Source of the DNA: Variovorax beijingensis
GTDB lineage: Bacteria > Pseudomonadota > Gammaproteobacteria > Burkholderiales > Burkholderiaceae_C
Direction of reading: 5' to 3'
DNA length: 64,000 bases
Assembly: GCF_003951285.1 (NCBI RefSeq)
Contig: NZ_RXFQ01000024.1
Location: 1-64,000, forward strand
In this document: in pieces, positions 1 to 8,747 of the stretch
Layout: each line of letters opens with the position of its first letter
How positions within the stretch are numbered: the stretch's first letter is position 1
Program-made: the position numbers and the translations under genes
Notes under the pieces: generated by a model
Databases searched by the model: none
Told to the model about the DNA's origin: nothing
Seen by the model: the letters and a program-made list of their open reading frames with translations, nothing else

Positions 1-1
1 G

Positions 2-73
2 AAGAAGGTGGGCGGCGCCTACGGCCTGGGCGTGACCTACGCCAAGACCATGTTCGGCGCGCACGAAGGCTGA
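2..73 (+). CDS. C-terminal end of an unidentified protein (5' end outside window)
   Basis: An open frame runs in from the left edge and ends with TGA at 71-73, giving a last stretch that ends TYAKTMFGAHEG. The codon use is typical of the coding DNA around it, and it lies just upstream of the XapX gene in the same direction, so it is probably the end of the first gene of that cassette. Too little is present to recognise a family and I do not assign a function. Confidence 0.5.
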   Translation, partial: KKVGGAYGLGVTYAKTMFGAHEG

Positions 74-90
74 ACGCCGCGGTGGACAAG

Positions 91-366
91 ATGAAGCCCT
101 ACGTCCTGTCGCTCGCGCTCGGCCTGCTGGTCGGCGTGATCTACGCACTGTTCCAGGTGCGTTCGCCGGCGCCGCCGGTCATCGCCCTCGTGGGGCTGCT
201 CGGGATCCTGCTCGGCGAGCAGATCCCGCCGCTCATCAAGAGCGTGATCAAGCCCCAGGCGGCTGCCACTTCATGGCTGCAGCACCAGGTCAAGCCGCAT
301 GTGTTCGGCGAGCTGCCGCAATGCGCCAAGGCCGAGCCGGGCGCCGCTGCGCGCAAAGACGCATGA
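91..366 (+). CDS. XapX domain small membrane protein
   Basis: A protein of about 91 residues opening with MKPYVLSLALGLLVGVIYAL, the usual start of the XapX (DUF1427) family. Two hydrophobic segments can be seen (residues about 3-20 and 26-45, the second rich in Gly/Leu), followed by a polar tail, so it should sit in the inner membrane. The family has no settled function; it is often found beside amidohydrolase and isochorismatase-like genes. I prefer the ATG at 91 because family members begin with MKP; an in-frame GTG at 82 would add three residues. Its stop (364-366) overlaps the ATG of the next gene at 363, so the two are likely translationally coupled. Confidence 0.8.
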   Translation: MKPYVLSLALGLLVGVIYALFQVRSPAPPVIALVGLLGILLGEQIPPLIKSVIKPQAAATSWLQHQVKPHVFGELPQCAKAEPGAAARKDA

Positions 367-2360
367 ACGATCCGTTCGACGAACAACGCCGCCGGCTGTG
401 CCTGGGCACGCTCGGCGCTGCCGCGCTTGCCGCAACGGCAAGCGCGCAACCCACCCAAAGGAGATCCGACATGGCTGGTACCGCCGCCCCCGACCTGATC
501 CTGCACAACGGCCGCTTCACCACGCTGGACCGCGCCAATCCCACCGCGAGCGCCGTGGCCATCAAGGATGGCCGCTTCCTGCGCGTGGGCCGCAGCGAAG
601 ACGTGCTGCCGCTCGCCGGCAGCGGCACCCGCGTGGTGGACCTGCAGGGCAGGACCGTGCTGCCGGGCCTCATCGACAACCACCTGCACATCATCCGCGG
701 CGGCCTCAATTTCAACCTCGAGTTGCGCTGGGATGGCGTGCGCAGCCTGGCCGATGCCATGGCGATGCTCAAGCGCCAGGTCGCGATCACGCCCGCGCCG
801 CAATGGGTGCGCGTGGTGGGCGGCTTCACCGAGCACCAGTTCGCCGAAAAGCGCCTGCCGACCATCGAAGAGCTCAACGCGGTGGCGCCCGACACGCCGG
901 TGTTCCTGCTGCACCTGTACGACCGTGCGCTGCTCAACGGCGCCGCGCTGCGCGCCGTCGGCTACACCAAGGACACGCCCGCGCCGCCCGGCGGCGAGAT
1001 CGTGCGCGACGCGGCCGGCAACCCGACCGGGCTGCTGCTGGCCAAGCCGAATGCGTCGATCCTCTATGCGACCCTGGCCAAGGGCCCGAAGCTGCCCTTC
1101 GAATACCAGCTCAATTCCACGCGCCACTTCATGCGCGAACTCAACCGCCTGGGCGTGACCGGCGCCATCGACGCGGGCGGCGGCTTCCAGAATTTTCCCG
1201 AGGACTACCAGGTGATCCAGCAGCTGGCCGATGCCGGCCAGCTCACCATCCGGCTGGCCTACAACCTGTTCACGCAGAAGCCCAAGGCCGAGAAGGAAGA
1301 CTTCCTCCACTGGACCGCCACCTCGAAGTACAAGCAGGGCGACGACTACTTCCGCCACAACGGCGCGGGCGAGATGCTGGTGTTCTCGGCCGCCGACTTC
1401 GAGGACTTCCGCCAGCCGCGCCCCGAGATGGCCCCCGAGATGGAGGGCGATCTCGAAGAGGTGGTGCGCGTGCTGGTGCAGAACAAGTGGCCGTGGCGCA
1501 TGCATGCCACCTACGACGAGACCATCGATCGCGCGCTCGGCGTGTTCGAGAAGGTGAACCGCGATACGCCGCTCGCGGGCCTGAACTGGTTCTTCGACCA
1601 TTGCGAAACCATCTCCGAGAAATCGATCGACCGCATCGCCGCACTGGGCGGCGGCATCGCGGTGCAGCACCGCATGGCCTACCAGGGCGAATACTTCGTC
1701 GAGCGCTACGGCGCCGGCGCGGCCGAGGCCACGCCGCCGGTCAAGCGCATGCTCGAGAAGGGCGTGAAGGTGTCGGCCGGCACCGATGCCACCCGCGTCG
1801 CCTCGTACAACCCCTGGGTGTCGCTCTCGTGGCTGGTCACGGGCAAGACGGTGGGTGGCATGCAGCTCTACCCGCAGCGCAACTGCCTGGACCGCGAGGC
1901 CGCGCTGCGCATGTGGACCGAGAACGTGACCTGGTTCTCGAACGAGGTCGGCAAGAAGGGCCGCATCGAAGCCGGCATGTTCGCCGACCTTGTGGTGCCC
2001 GACCGCGACTTCTTCGCCTGCCCGGAATCGGAGATTGCCGACACCACGGCGCTCCTGACCATGGTCGGCGGCAAGGTGGTCTACGGCGCCGGCCCGTTCG
2101 CAGCGCACGACGAAGGCGCACCGCCGCCGGCGATGCCCGACTGGTCGCCGGTGCGCCGCTTCGGCGGCTATGGCGGCTGGGGCGATGCCGAGGGCGCACC
2201 GCTGCAAAAGGCCATGCGCCAAGCGGCCATGTCCTGCGCCTGTGCCAACGACTGCAACGTGCATGGGCACCAGCACGCGACGGCCTGGAGCAGCAAGCTG
2301 CCGATCGCCGACCTCAAGAGCTTCTGGGGCGCGCTCGGCTGCGCCTGCTGGGCGGTGTGA
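363..2360 (+). CDS. Amidohydrolase family protein (YtcJ-like, Amidohydro_3)
   Basis: A metal-dependent hydrolase of 665 residues. The family signature PGLIDNHLHI gives the first metal ligands, and later His and Asp residues, such as that in SAGTDATR, fit the TIM-barrel amidohydrolase fold. The start is ambiguous. ATG 363 overlaps the XapX stop and gives a leader with a twin-arginine-like RRRLCLG followed by a hydrophobic Ala-rich stretch. A second ATG at 471 has a strong AAAGGAGA ribosome site and begins right at the catalytic domain (MAGTAAPDLILHNG). The C-terminal tail holds five Cys (motifs SCACANDC and LGCACW), a hallmark I associate with this subfamily that may bind metal. The substrate is unknown. 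The next gene starts in the stop codon. Confidence 0.88.
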   Translation: MNDPFDEQRRRLCLGTLGAAALAATASAQPTQRRSDMAGTAAPDLILHNGRFTTLDRANPTASAVAIKDGRFLRVGRSEDVLPLAGSGTRVVDLQGRTVLPGLIDNHLHIIRGGLNFNLELRWDGVRSLADAMAMLKRQVAITPAPQWVRVVGGFTEHQFAEKRLPTIEELNAVAPDTPVFLLHLYDRALLNGAALRAVGYTKDTPAPPGGEIVRDAAGNPTGLLLAKPNASILYATLAKGPKLPFEYQLNSTRHFMRELNRLGVTGAIDAGGGFQNFPEDYQVIQQLADAGQLTIRLAYNLFTQKPKAEKEDFLHWTATSKYKQGDDYFRHNGAGEMLVFSAADFEDFRQPRPEMAPEMEGDLEEVVRVLVQNKWPWRMHATYDETIDRALGVFEKVNRDTPLAGLNWFFDHCETISEKSIDRIAALGGGIAVQHRMAYQGEYFVERYGAGAAEATPPVKRMLEKGVKVSAGTDATRVASYNPWVSLSWLVTGKTVGGMQLYPQRNCLDREAALRMWTENVTWFSNEVGKKGRIEAGMFADLVVPDRDFFACPESEIADTTALLTMVGGKVVYGAGPFAAHDEGAPPPAMPDWSPVRRFGGYGGWGDAEGAPLQKAMRQAAMSCACANDCNVHGHQHATAWSSKLPIADLKSFWGALGCACWAV

Positions 2361-2755
2361 TGCGCTGGACCATTTCGCCCGCCGTGCGCTGGCTCGCCTT
2401 GCTGCTGCTGTGCGCGGCCTACCTGCAGGGCGGGCTCAACAAGGCCATGGACTTCAACGCGGCCATCGCCGAGATGAACCACTTCGGCCTGTCGCCCGCA
2501 GGGCCGCTGGCCGCGGCAGTGATCGTGCTGGAACTCGGCGCCGCCGCGCTCATCCTCACGGGCTTCCACCGCTGGCTCGGCGCGCTGGCGCTCGCGGGCT
2601 TCACCTTGATGGCAACCTTCGTGGCGCTGCGCTTCTGGGAAATGCCGCAACCGGAGCGCTTCATGGCGGCCAATTCCTTCTTCGAGCACCTGGGCCTGGT
2701 CGGCGGCTTCCTGCTGGTGGCCTGGCACGACCTGAAGGAGCGCGCGAATGGCTGA
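2360..2755 (+). CDS. DoxX family membrane protein
   Basis: A 131-residue protein with four predicted hydrophobic segments (roughly residues 10-27, 50-66, 70-90 and 105-122) and the early motif LQGGLNKAMDF, matching the DoxX/SURF4-like group of small inner-membrane proteins. Members are linked to redox or sulfur metabolism and often sit beside an oxidoreductase or hydrolase; no catalytic residue is known that would allow a sharper call. Its ATG is in the TGATG overlap with the amidohydrolase, and its last 8 bases overlap the start of the MFS gene, so it is inside a tightly coupled operon. Confidence 0.8.
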   Translation: MRWTISPAVRWLALLLLCAAYLQGGLNKAMDFNAAIAEMNHFGLSPAGPLAAAVIVLELGAAALILTGFHRWLGALALAGFTLMATFVALRFWEMPQPERFMAANSFFEHLGLVGGFLLVAWHDLKERANG

Positions 2756-4346
2756 TCCCGCGGGTACCACCCAGGCCACGAAGCCGAGCAGCAGCTTCGC
2801 GCCGCTGCGCCAGCCGGTCTTTGCCGTGCTGTGGGCGGCCACCGTGCTCGGCAACATCGGCAGCTTCATGCGCGACGTGGCGAGCTCGTGGCTGGTGACC
2901 GACCTGTCGGCCAGCCCCACGGCGGTGGCGCTGATCCAGACCGCGGCCACGCTGCCGATCTTCCTGCTCGCGATCCCGGCCGGGGTGCTGTCCGACATCC
3001 TCGACCGGCGGCGCTTCCTGATCTTCGTGCAGCTGGTGCTGGCGGCCGTGAGCGGCACGCTGCTGCTGCTCTCGCACACCGGCTCGCTCACCGTCGAGTA
3101 CCTGATCGCGCTGACCTTCGTCGGCGGCATCGGCGCCGCGCTGATGGGGCCGACGTGGCAGTCGATCGTGCCCGAGCTGGTGCCGCGCGCCGACCTCAAG
3201 AACGCGGTGGCGCTGAACTCGCTGGGCATCAACATCGCGCGCTCCATCGGGCCGGCCGCAGGCGGCCTGATCCTCGCGAGCTTCGGCGCCGCCGTCACCT
3301 ACGGCATCGACGTGCTCAGCTATGTGTTCGTGATCGCGGCGCTGCTGTGGTGGAAGCGCCCGGCGGCCGTCGACAGCGGCCTGTCCGAGAACTTCCTGGG
3401 TGCCTTCCGCGCCGGCCTGCGCTACACGCGCGCCAGCCGCGAACTGCACCGCGTGCTGCTGCGCGCGGCGGTGTTCTTCCTGTTCGCCAGCTCGGTCTGG
3501 GCGCTGCTGCCGCTGGTGGCGCGCCAGATGCTCGGCGGCAGCGCCGGCTTCTACGGCATCCTGCTCGGCGCCGTGGGCGCGGGCGCGATCGGCGGCGCGC
3601 TGGTGATGCCGCGGCTGCGCGCACGGCTCGACGCCGACGGCATGCTGCTGCTGGCCTCGCTGCTCACCGCCGGCGTGATGGGCAGCCTGGTCTTCGCGCC
3701 GCCGCAGTGGCTCGCGGTGCTGTTGCTCCTGGTGCTGGGCCTGGGCTGGATCATTGCGCTCACCACGCTCAACGGCGTGGCGCAATCGATCCTGCCGAAC
3801 TGGGTGCGCGGCCGAGGGCTGGCGGTCTACCTGACCGTCTTCAACGGCGCGATGGCGGCCGGCAGCCTGGGCTGGGGCCTGGTCGCGCAGGAGATCGGCG
3901 TGCCGTACACGCTGGTGGCGGGCGCCGCCGGCCTGGCCGTCATGGCCCTGCTGTTCCACCGCGCACGCCTGCCCACCGGCGAGTCGGATCTGCAGCCCTC
4001 GAACCACTGGCCCGAGCCGCTGGTCGCCGAGCCTGTCGCGCACGACCGCGGCCCCGTGATGGTGCAGGTCGAGTACCGCATCCGCAAGGAAGACCGACCG
4101 GCGTTTCTCGATGCGATGAAGCGGCTGTCGCTGGAGCGCCGGCGCGACGGCGCCTACGCCTGGGGCGTGACCGAGCACACCGGCGACCCGGAGCGCGTGA
4201 TGGAGTGGTTCCTGGTCGAGTCCTGGGCCGAGCACCTGCGCCAGCACCACCGTGTGTCGCATGCCGATGCGGACCTGCAGGGCGAGGCCACGCGCTTTCA
4301 CATCGGTCCCGGCAAGCCCGAGGTGCACCACTTCCTGTCTCTCTGA
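2748..4346 (+). CDS. MFS transporter (EntS/MFS_3-type) with C-terminal ABM-like domain
   Basis: A 532-residue protein. Residues about 20-410 contain some twelve hydrophobic helices and the loop motif SDILDRRRFL between helices 2 and 3, typical of major facilitator drug or siderophore exporters of the MFS_3 type. Residues about 425-532 form a soluble extension (VQVEYRIRKEDRPAFLDAM onward) with the look of an antibiotic-biosynthesis-monooxygenase or dimeric alpha-beta barrel domain. This two-part layout is known in the family, so it is not a sequencing artefact. It lies in the inner membrane and probably exports a small compound; which one cannot be told. It overlaps the DoxX gene by 8 bases. 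Confidence 0.85.
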   Translation: MADPAGTTQATKPSSSFAPLRQPVFAVLWAATVLGNIGSFMRDVASSWLVTDLSASPTAVALIQTAATLPIFLLAIPAGVLSDILDRRRFLIFVQLVLAAVSGTLLLLSHTGSLTVEYLIALTFVGGIGAALMGPTWQSIVPELVPRADLKNAVALNSLGINIARSIGPAAGGLILASFGAAVTYGIDVLSYVFVIAALLWWKRPAAVDSGLSENFLGAFRAGLRYTRASRELHRVLLRAAVFFLFASSVWALLPLVARQMLGGSAGFYGILLGAVGAGAIGGALVMPRLRARLDADGMLLLASLLTAGVMGSLVFAPPQWLAVLLLLVLGLGWIIALTTLNGVAQSILPNWVRGRGLAVYLTVFNGAMAAGSLGWGLVAQEIGVPYTLVAGAAGLAVMALLFHRARLPTGESDLQPSNHWPEPLVAEPVAHDRGPVMVQVEYRIRKEDRPAFLDAMKRLSLERRRDGAYAWGVTEHTGDPERVMEWFLVESWAEHLRQHHRVSHADADLQGEATRFHIGPGKPEVHHFLSL

Positions 4347-4387
4347 TTTCCTTCTTCTCTCTTTCTTTTCGTCAAACTGGAAAAACC

Positions 4388-5209
4388 ATGACCACACTCA
4401 CACTGCGCGACGGCACCGAGCTCTACTACAAGGACTGGGGCTCGGGCCAGCCCATTCTCTTCAGCCACGGCTGGCCGCTGAGCGCCGACATGTGGGACGC
4501 CCAGATGCTGTTCTTCGCCGAACGCGGCTATCGCACGATCGCCTTCGACCGCCGCGGCTTCGGCCGCTCCAGCCAGCCGTGGACCGGCTACGACTACGAC
4601 ACCTTCGCCGACGACATCGCCGAGCTGATCGAGACGCTCGACCTGAAGGACGTGGTGCTTGCGGGCTTCTCGATGGGCGGCGGCGACGTGGCGCGCTACA
4701 TCGCGCGCAAAGGCAGCGCGCGCGTGGCGAAGCTCGCGCTCATCAGCGCCGTGACGCCGCTGTTCATGAAGACGCCCGATCATCCCGTGGGGCCCGACGC
4801 GTCGCTCTTTGCCGGCATCCGCGCAGGGCTGGCCGCCGACCGCCCGCAGTTCCTCGATGACTTCAGCACGCTCTTCTATGGCACCAACCGCCCCGGCGCG
4901 AAGGTCTCGCAAGGCATCTTCAAGCAGACGCTGCAGATCGCGCTGCAGGCCTCGGTCAAGGCCACCATCGACTGCGTGACCGCGTTCTCGGAAACCGACT
5001 TCCGCCCCGACATGGCCAGGATCGACGTGCCCACGCTCGTGATCCACGGCGACGACGACCAGGTGGTGCCCATCGAGGCCACGGCCAAGCTCGCAGCCGA
5101 GATGATCAAGGGCAGCCAGCTCAAGGTCTACGCCGGCGCGCCGCATGCCACCTGCACCACGCATAAAGATCAGGTGAACGCCGACCTGCTGGCGTTCATC
5201 CAGGCCTGA
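4388..5209 (+). CDS. Alpha/beta hydrolase (non-heme chloroperoxidase-like)
   Basis: A 273-residue cytosolic alpha/beta hydrolase. The nucleophile elbow GFSMGG places Ser95, the oxyanion region is FSHGWPL, the acid lies in HGDDDQVVP (Asp223 or 224) and the catalytic His is in GAPHAT (His253). This set and the length match the cofactor-free haloperoxidase or esterase group, whose natural role is usually ester or lactone hydrolysis. It is 41 bases downstream of the MFS gene and probably ends that operon. A truncated paralogue of the same family lies at 8748-9203 on the other strand and shares the FYG-NRPGAK core. Confidence 0.88.
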   Translation: MTTLTLRDGTELYYKDWGSGQPILFSHGWPLSADMWDAQMLFFAERGYRTIAFDRRGFGRSSQPWTGYDYDTFADDIAELIETLDLKDVVLAGFSMGGGDVARYIARKGSARVAKLALISAVTPLFMKTPDHPVGPDASLFAGIRAGLAADRPQFLDDFSTLFYGTNRPGAKVSQGIFKQTLQIALQASVKATIDCVTAFSETDFRPDMARIDVPTLVIHGDDDQVVPIEATAKLAAEMIKGSQLKVYAGAPHATCTTHKDQVNADLLAFIQA

Positions 5210-5228
5210 CCGTTCGCCGGACGCGGGC

Positions 5229-5828
5229 ATGCAAGGCGCCTACGGCGATCTCCTGGGACGGTACTTCGAATTGCCTTCCGCGCCCGCTCTCGTCATGCTG
5301 CCCGCGCCGAAGACGCCGTTCGTTGCCACGCGCATCACCTGCCTGCCCGACCAGCTGGGCATGAAACAGGAGATCCCGCCGCAGGACGCCTTCGCCGTGA
5401 CCCTGCACCTTGCCGGCGTGAGCCACCACGAGCTCTGGGTGCGGGGCCGGCCTTCGGTGGTGCGCGGCTATGCGCCCGGGGCGATCAGCATCGTCGACCT
5501 GCGCGACGAGGTGGCGAGCTACCTGGGCAGTCCGCTGGATGCCCTTCACTTCTACGTGCCGCGCGCGCTGGTGGACGCCATGACCGATGCGGCGGGCCTG
5601 GCGCGCGTGAGCGGCCTTGCCTGCACGCCGGGGCTGGTCGATCCCGTGATGGAAAACCTGGGCGCAGCGGTGCTGGCCCTGCTCGAGGGGCCGCAGCGCG
5701 CGAGTTCGGCGACGAGCGAGCATCTGGCGATCGCGATCTGCGCGCACCTGGTCCATCGCTTCGGGAACCCGGCCACCGGCGATGCGGCCGCATCCCAAGC
5801 CCCGCAACATTCGCGGTGCATGCACTGA
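5229..5828 (+). CDS. Truncated AraC-family regulator (sensor domain only)
   Basis: The 199-residue product resembles the N-terminal cupin-like half of AraC regulators common in this bacterial group, including the run PLDALHFYVPRALVD and the helix that normally leads into the DNA-binding part. After ICAHLVHRFGN the similarity stops and the frame closes with a Cys-Met-His tail; the paired helix-turn-helix domain of about 100 residues is missing. The complete AraC at 7745-8674 shows what a full member looks like. It is either a decaying gene or a sensor fragment that can no longer bind DNA. It starts 19 bases after the hydrolase gene. Confidence 0.65.
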   Translation: MQGAYGDLLGRYFELPSAPALVMLPAPKTPFVATRITCLPDQLGMKQEIPPQDAFAVTLHLAGVSHHELWVRGRPSVVRGYAPGAISIVDLRDEVASYLGSPLDALHFYVPRALVDAMTDAAGLARVSGLACTPGLVDPVMENLGAAVLALLEGPQRASSATSEHLAIAICAHLVHRFGNPATGDAAASQAPQHSRCMH

Positions 5829-5859
5829 ACGCCACCTCCGCCCATCCCGGACCCTTTTC

Positions 5860-6174
5860 ATGACCACGCCTTCTTCACCCTCCGTTCAAGACAACCCGTC
5901 CAAGCACCGTTTCGAATTCGCATCGCAAGGCGAACGCGCGGTCGCGATCTACAGCCTGGCGGGCGACGTCATCACCTTCATCCACACGCTGGTGCCCGAG
6001 GCACTGCAAGGGCAGGGCGTGGCCCGGCAGCTGGTGCTCGCGGGCCTGGCTTCCGCGCGCGAGCGCGGCCTGCGCGTCATTCCGCAGTGCCCGGTGTTCG
6101 CGGCCTACATGCGCTCGCATCCCGAGACGCACGACCTGCTGGCCGGCGAAGGCCGCACGCTGCTGGGCCTCTGA
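5860..6174 (+). CDS. GCN5-related N-acetyltransferase (YjdJ/NATD1-like)
   Basis: A 104-residue protein that fits the short acetyltransferase domain of the YjdJ or NATD1 type. It has a beta-hairpin core (AVAIYSLAGDVITFIHTLV), then PEALQGQGVARQLVLAGL, where Q-G-Q-G-V-A is the acetyl-CoA pyrophosphate loop, and the closing VIPQCPVFAAYMRSHPE typical of this group. It would act in the cytosol on an unknown amine. The ATG at 5860 is chosen because family members start shortly before the hairpin. The gene stands alone between the AraC fragment and the catalase. Confidence 0.82.
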   Translation: MTTPSSPSVQDNPSKHRFEFASQGERAVAIYSLAGDVITFIHTLVPEALQGQGVARQLVLAGLASARERGLRVIPQCPVFAAYMRSHPETHDLLAGEGRTLLGL

Positions 6175-6302
6175 GGCGGCCTGGCGGCTGCTTTTGCACA
6201 TTCGTGCGCCCCGGGGGCATTCAAGGCGGGCGACTCTTGTTCAAGACACGGGCGCACCGGCGCGGTACACATCCCGTCGAGACAGCCCGCATCAAGAATT
6301 CC

Positions 6303-7748
6303 ATGACCCACCCCCACAGCAGACCCCCGACCCTGACCACCGCGGGGGGCGCGCCCGTCGCGGACAGCCAGCACTCGATCACCGCGGGCCCGCGCGGGCC
6401 GATCCTGCGGCAGGACTACCAGATGAGCGAGAAGCTGGCCTACCTGGCACGCGAACGCATTCCGGAACGGGTGCTGCACGCCAAGGGCGCGGCCGCCTTC
6501 GGCACGCTGCGCATCACGGGCGACATCTCGCGCCACACGCGCGCACGGGTGCTCCAGCCGGGGCAGTGCACGCCCGTGCTGGTGCGCTTCTCGGGGCTGA
6601 CGGGCGAGCAGGGCTGCGCGGACGCGGAGCGCGACCTGCGCGGCTTCGCCATCAAGGCGTACACCGAGGAAGGCAACTGGGACCTGGTCGGCAGCCACCT
6701 GCCGGTCGCCTGCATCCGCGATCCGCAGAAATTTCCCGACCTGGTGCGGGCGCTGAAGCGGCATCCGGTCAGGCATGTGCGCTCGCCCACGGCGATCTGG
6801 GACTTCTGGTCGCTCTCGCCCGAGAGCCTGCACCAGATCGTGATGCTGTTCTCCGACCGCGGCCTGCCGGCAGGCTTTCGCCACATGCACGGCTATGGCG
6901 CCCATGCCTTCGGGCTGGTCAACGCGGCCGGCGAGCGGGTCTGGGCCAAGTTCCACCTGCGCACGCAGCAGGGCATCCGGTGCCTGACAAATGCCGAGGC
7001 TCGCGAGCTGATCGCCGACGACCGCGAAAGCGCACAGCGCGACCTGTTCGACGCGATCGAGCGGGGGGAACTTCCCCGCTGGTCGCTGCAGATCCAGGTG
7101 ATGGACGAGGCGCAGGCGGCGCAGTTGTCGTTCAACCCGTTCGACGCGACCAAGGTCTGGCCGCAGCGGGAGTTTCCGCTCGTCGAGGTCGGCGTTCTTG
7201 AGCTCGACACGAACCCCGACAACTACTTCGCGCAGGTCGAGCAGGCCACCTTCAATCCGGCCAACATCGTGCCCGGCATCTGCTTCTCGCCCGACAAGCT
7301 GCTGCAGGGGCGGCTGCTGGCCTATGCCGACGCGCAGCGCTACCGCGTGGGGACGCACCACGAGGCGCTGCCGGTGAACCGGCCGAAGTCGCCGGTGCAT
7401 ACCTATCACGCGGACGGCGCGATGCGCCTGGACGTTCCGGCCCGCACCGATGCCTACTATGAGCCCAACTCGTTCGGAGGACCGCGCCCGGACCGCACGC
7501 TCGTCGAGCCGCCGCTGCCCCTGGACGGCGACGCCATGCGCTTCGACGATCGCCAGGGGCTCGGGGACCATGCGCAGGCCGCCGTCCTGTACCGCCGCAT
7601 GGACGACGGCCACAGGCACCGGCTGCACGAGAACATCGCAAGATCGATGGCCGGGGTGCCCGAGGCGATCCAGCGGCGCCAGATTGCGCACTTCCGGCTC
7701 GTCGACCACGCGCTGGGCGAGGGCGTTGCAGACCGGCTCGGTCTCTAG
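6303..7748 (+). CDS. Catalase-family heme protein with altered distal pocket
   Basis: A 481-residue small-subunit catalase homologue. The distal His59 is in RERIPERVLHAKG, and the proximal heme ligand Tyr341 with Arg337 is in RLLAYADAQRYR. The catalytic distal Asn, normally the first Asn of VGNNTP, is replaced: the sequence reads GNWDLVGSHLP, so Ser131-His132 stand where Asn-Asn should be. That would be expected to lower hydrogen peroxide dismutation and perhaps favour peroxidase-like chemistry. Other family blocks (RDLRGFAIKAYTEEGNW, the N-P-F-D-A-T-K-V-W segment) are intact, so it is not simply decayed. Its TAG overlaps the TAG of the converging AraC gene. Confidence 0.88.
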   Translation: MTHPHSRPPTLTTAGGAPVADSQHSITAGPRGPILRQDYQMSEKLAYLARERIPERVLHAKGAAAFGTLRITGDISRHTRARVLQPGQCTPVLVRFSGLTGEQGCADAERDLRGFAIKAYTEEGNWDLVGSHLPVACIRDPQKFPDLVRALKRHPVRHVRSPTAIWDFWSLSPESLHQIVMLFSDRGLPAGFRHMHGYGAHAFGLVNAAGERVWAKFHLRTQQGIRCLTNAEARELIADDRESAQRDLFDAIERGELPRWSLQIQVMDEAQAAQLSFNPFDATKVWPQREFPLVEVGVLELDTNPDNYFAQVEQATFNPANIVPGICFSPDKLLQGRLLAYADAQRYRVGTHHEALPVNRPKSPVHTYHADGAMRLDVPARTDAYYEPNSFGGPRPDRTLVEPPLPLDGDAMRFDDRQGLGDHAQAAVLYRRMDDGHRHRLHENIARSMAGVPEAIQRRQIAHFRLVDHALGEGVADRLGL

Positions 7749-8674
7749 CTTCCAACCCGCATCCTGCGCCGCCAGGTGCCTGGCGGCGCACCGGAATGCC
7801 GGGAGAAAACCCGGGTGAAGTGGCTTTGATCGGCAAAGCCGCAGGCCGCCGCAACGTCCGCCAGCGGCATGTCGAAGTCGATGAGCAGCGCGCGAGCCTG
7901 CTCCAGCCGCTGCGCAATCAACCATTGATGCGGCGTGTAGCCGGTGGTCTCGCGGAAGGCGTGGATGAAATAGCTGCGCGACAGGCCGCACGCATCGGCG
8001 ATCTCGGTGATCGAGATGCTGCCGTCGATCCTGCTGCGCAGCATCTCCTTGGCACGCACCTCGTGCGCGCGCGACAGGAGCCGATGGGTCCTGGGCGCCG
8101 TCGGGGCTGCGCCGCCGTACCTTTCGACGAGGTAGCTCGTCATGGCGACGCTCAGCTGGTCGACGAACAGCCTGCTCGCGCCGGCGGGGTGCTCCAGCGC
8201 CGGCGTCAGGGCCGCCGCCAGGTTGAGCAGCACCTCGTCCCGGACGCCCGCCACGCGGGCGAGGCTGCCGACGCGCTTTCCGTCCTTTTCGTCGATGGCC
8301 CGCTCGAGGCTGGCATGCGAGATCTCGAGCAGCACGAAATCGAACGGGCGTCGGATGTCCGCGCGGTAGCGGTCCGAAAAACTGCGGATGTAGATGGAGC
8401 CCCTGTCGAAATCGTGGCTGGAGGCGCGGGGCCCATCGAGAATGCGCCGGCTGTGGCCATCGCGCAGCGAGATTCCGAGCAGCACGCCGCGCGCGCTCGC
8501 CTCCGTCTCCACGTGATGGAGCTGGGGCACGTCCATCGTCTTGCGATGGATCGCGATCCCGTCCGCGCGCAGGCCCTGGTCCCGTTGAAGATGATGGGCC
8601 GTGCAGCCCAGGGTGTCCTTCGGGGCGGGATCGAGGCGCTGCGATGAGGAAGCTTCCTGGATCGACGGGGGCAT
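7745..8674 (-). CDS. AraC-family transcriptional regulator
   Basis: A 309-residue regulator with a cupin-like N-terminal sensor (about residues 35-190) and two helix-turn-helix motifs in the last 100 residues: SITEIADACGLSRSYFIHAFRET and PLADVAAACGFADQSHFTRVF with the closing GAPPGTWRR. The ATG at 8674 is preferred over an upstream in-frame start because the extra residues look non-coding. It converges on the catalase gene, sharing two bases of their stop codons. Its target is unknown; the neighbouring damaged hydrolase at 8748-9203 may once have been its partner, since AraC genes beside such hydrolases are common. Confidence 0.87.
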   Translation of the reverse strand: MPPSIQEASSSQRLDPAPKDTLGCTAHHLQRDQGLRADGIAIHRKTMDVPQLHHVETEASARGVLLGISLRDGHSRRILDGPRASSHDFDRGSIYIRSFSDRYRADIRRPFDFVLLEISHASLERAIDEKDGKRVGSLARVAGVRDEVLLNLAAALTPALEHPAGASRLFVDQLSVAMTSYLVERYGGAAPTAPRTHRLLSRAHEVRAKEMLRSRIDGSISITEIADACGLSRSYFIHAFRETTGYTPHQWLIAQRLEQARALLIDFDMPLADVAAACGFADQSHFTRVFSRHSGAPPGTWRRRMRVGS

Positions 8675-8747
8675 GTGGCTGTCTTGTTTGCGATGGAAGG
8701 CCTGGGTGCCTTGCTTGAGATTCTGCACCGAGTCGAGCGCGGCGGCC

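Noticed and set aside
141..2276. 711-codon open frame antisense to the amidohydrolase
   Set aside because: Its translation is Arg/Ala/His-rich with no recognisable domain, while the plus strand encodes a clear amidohydrolase; long antisense frames are expected in such GC-rich DNA.
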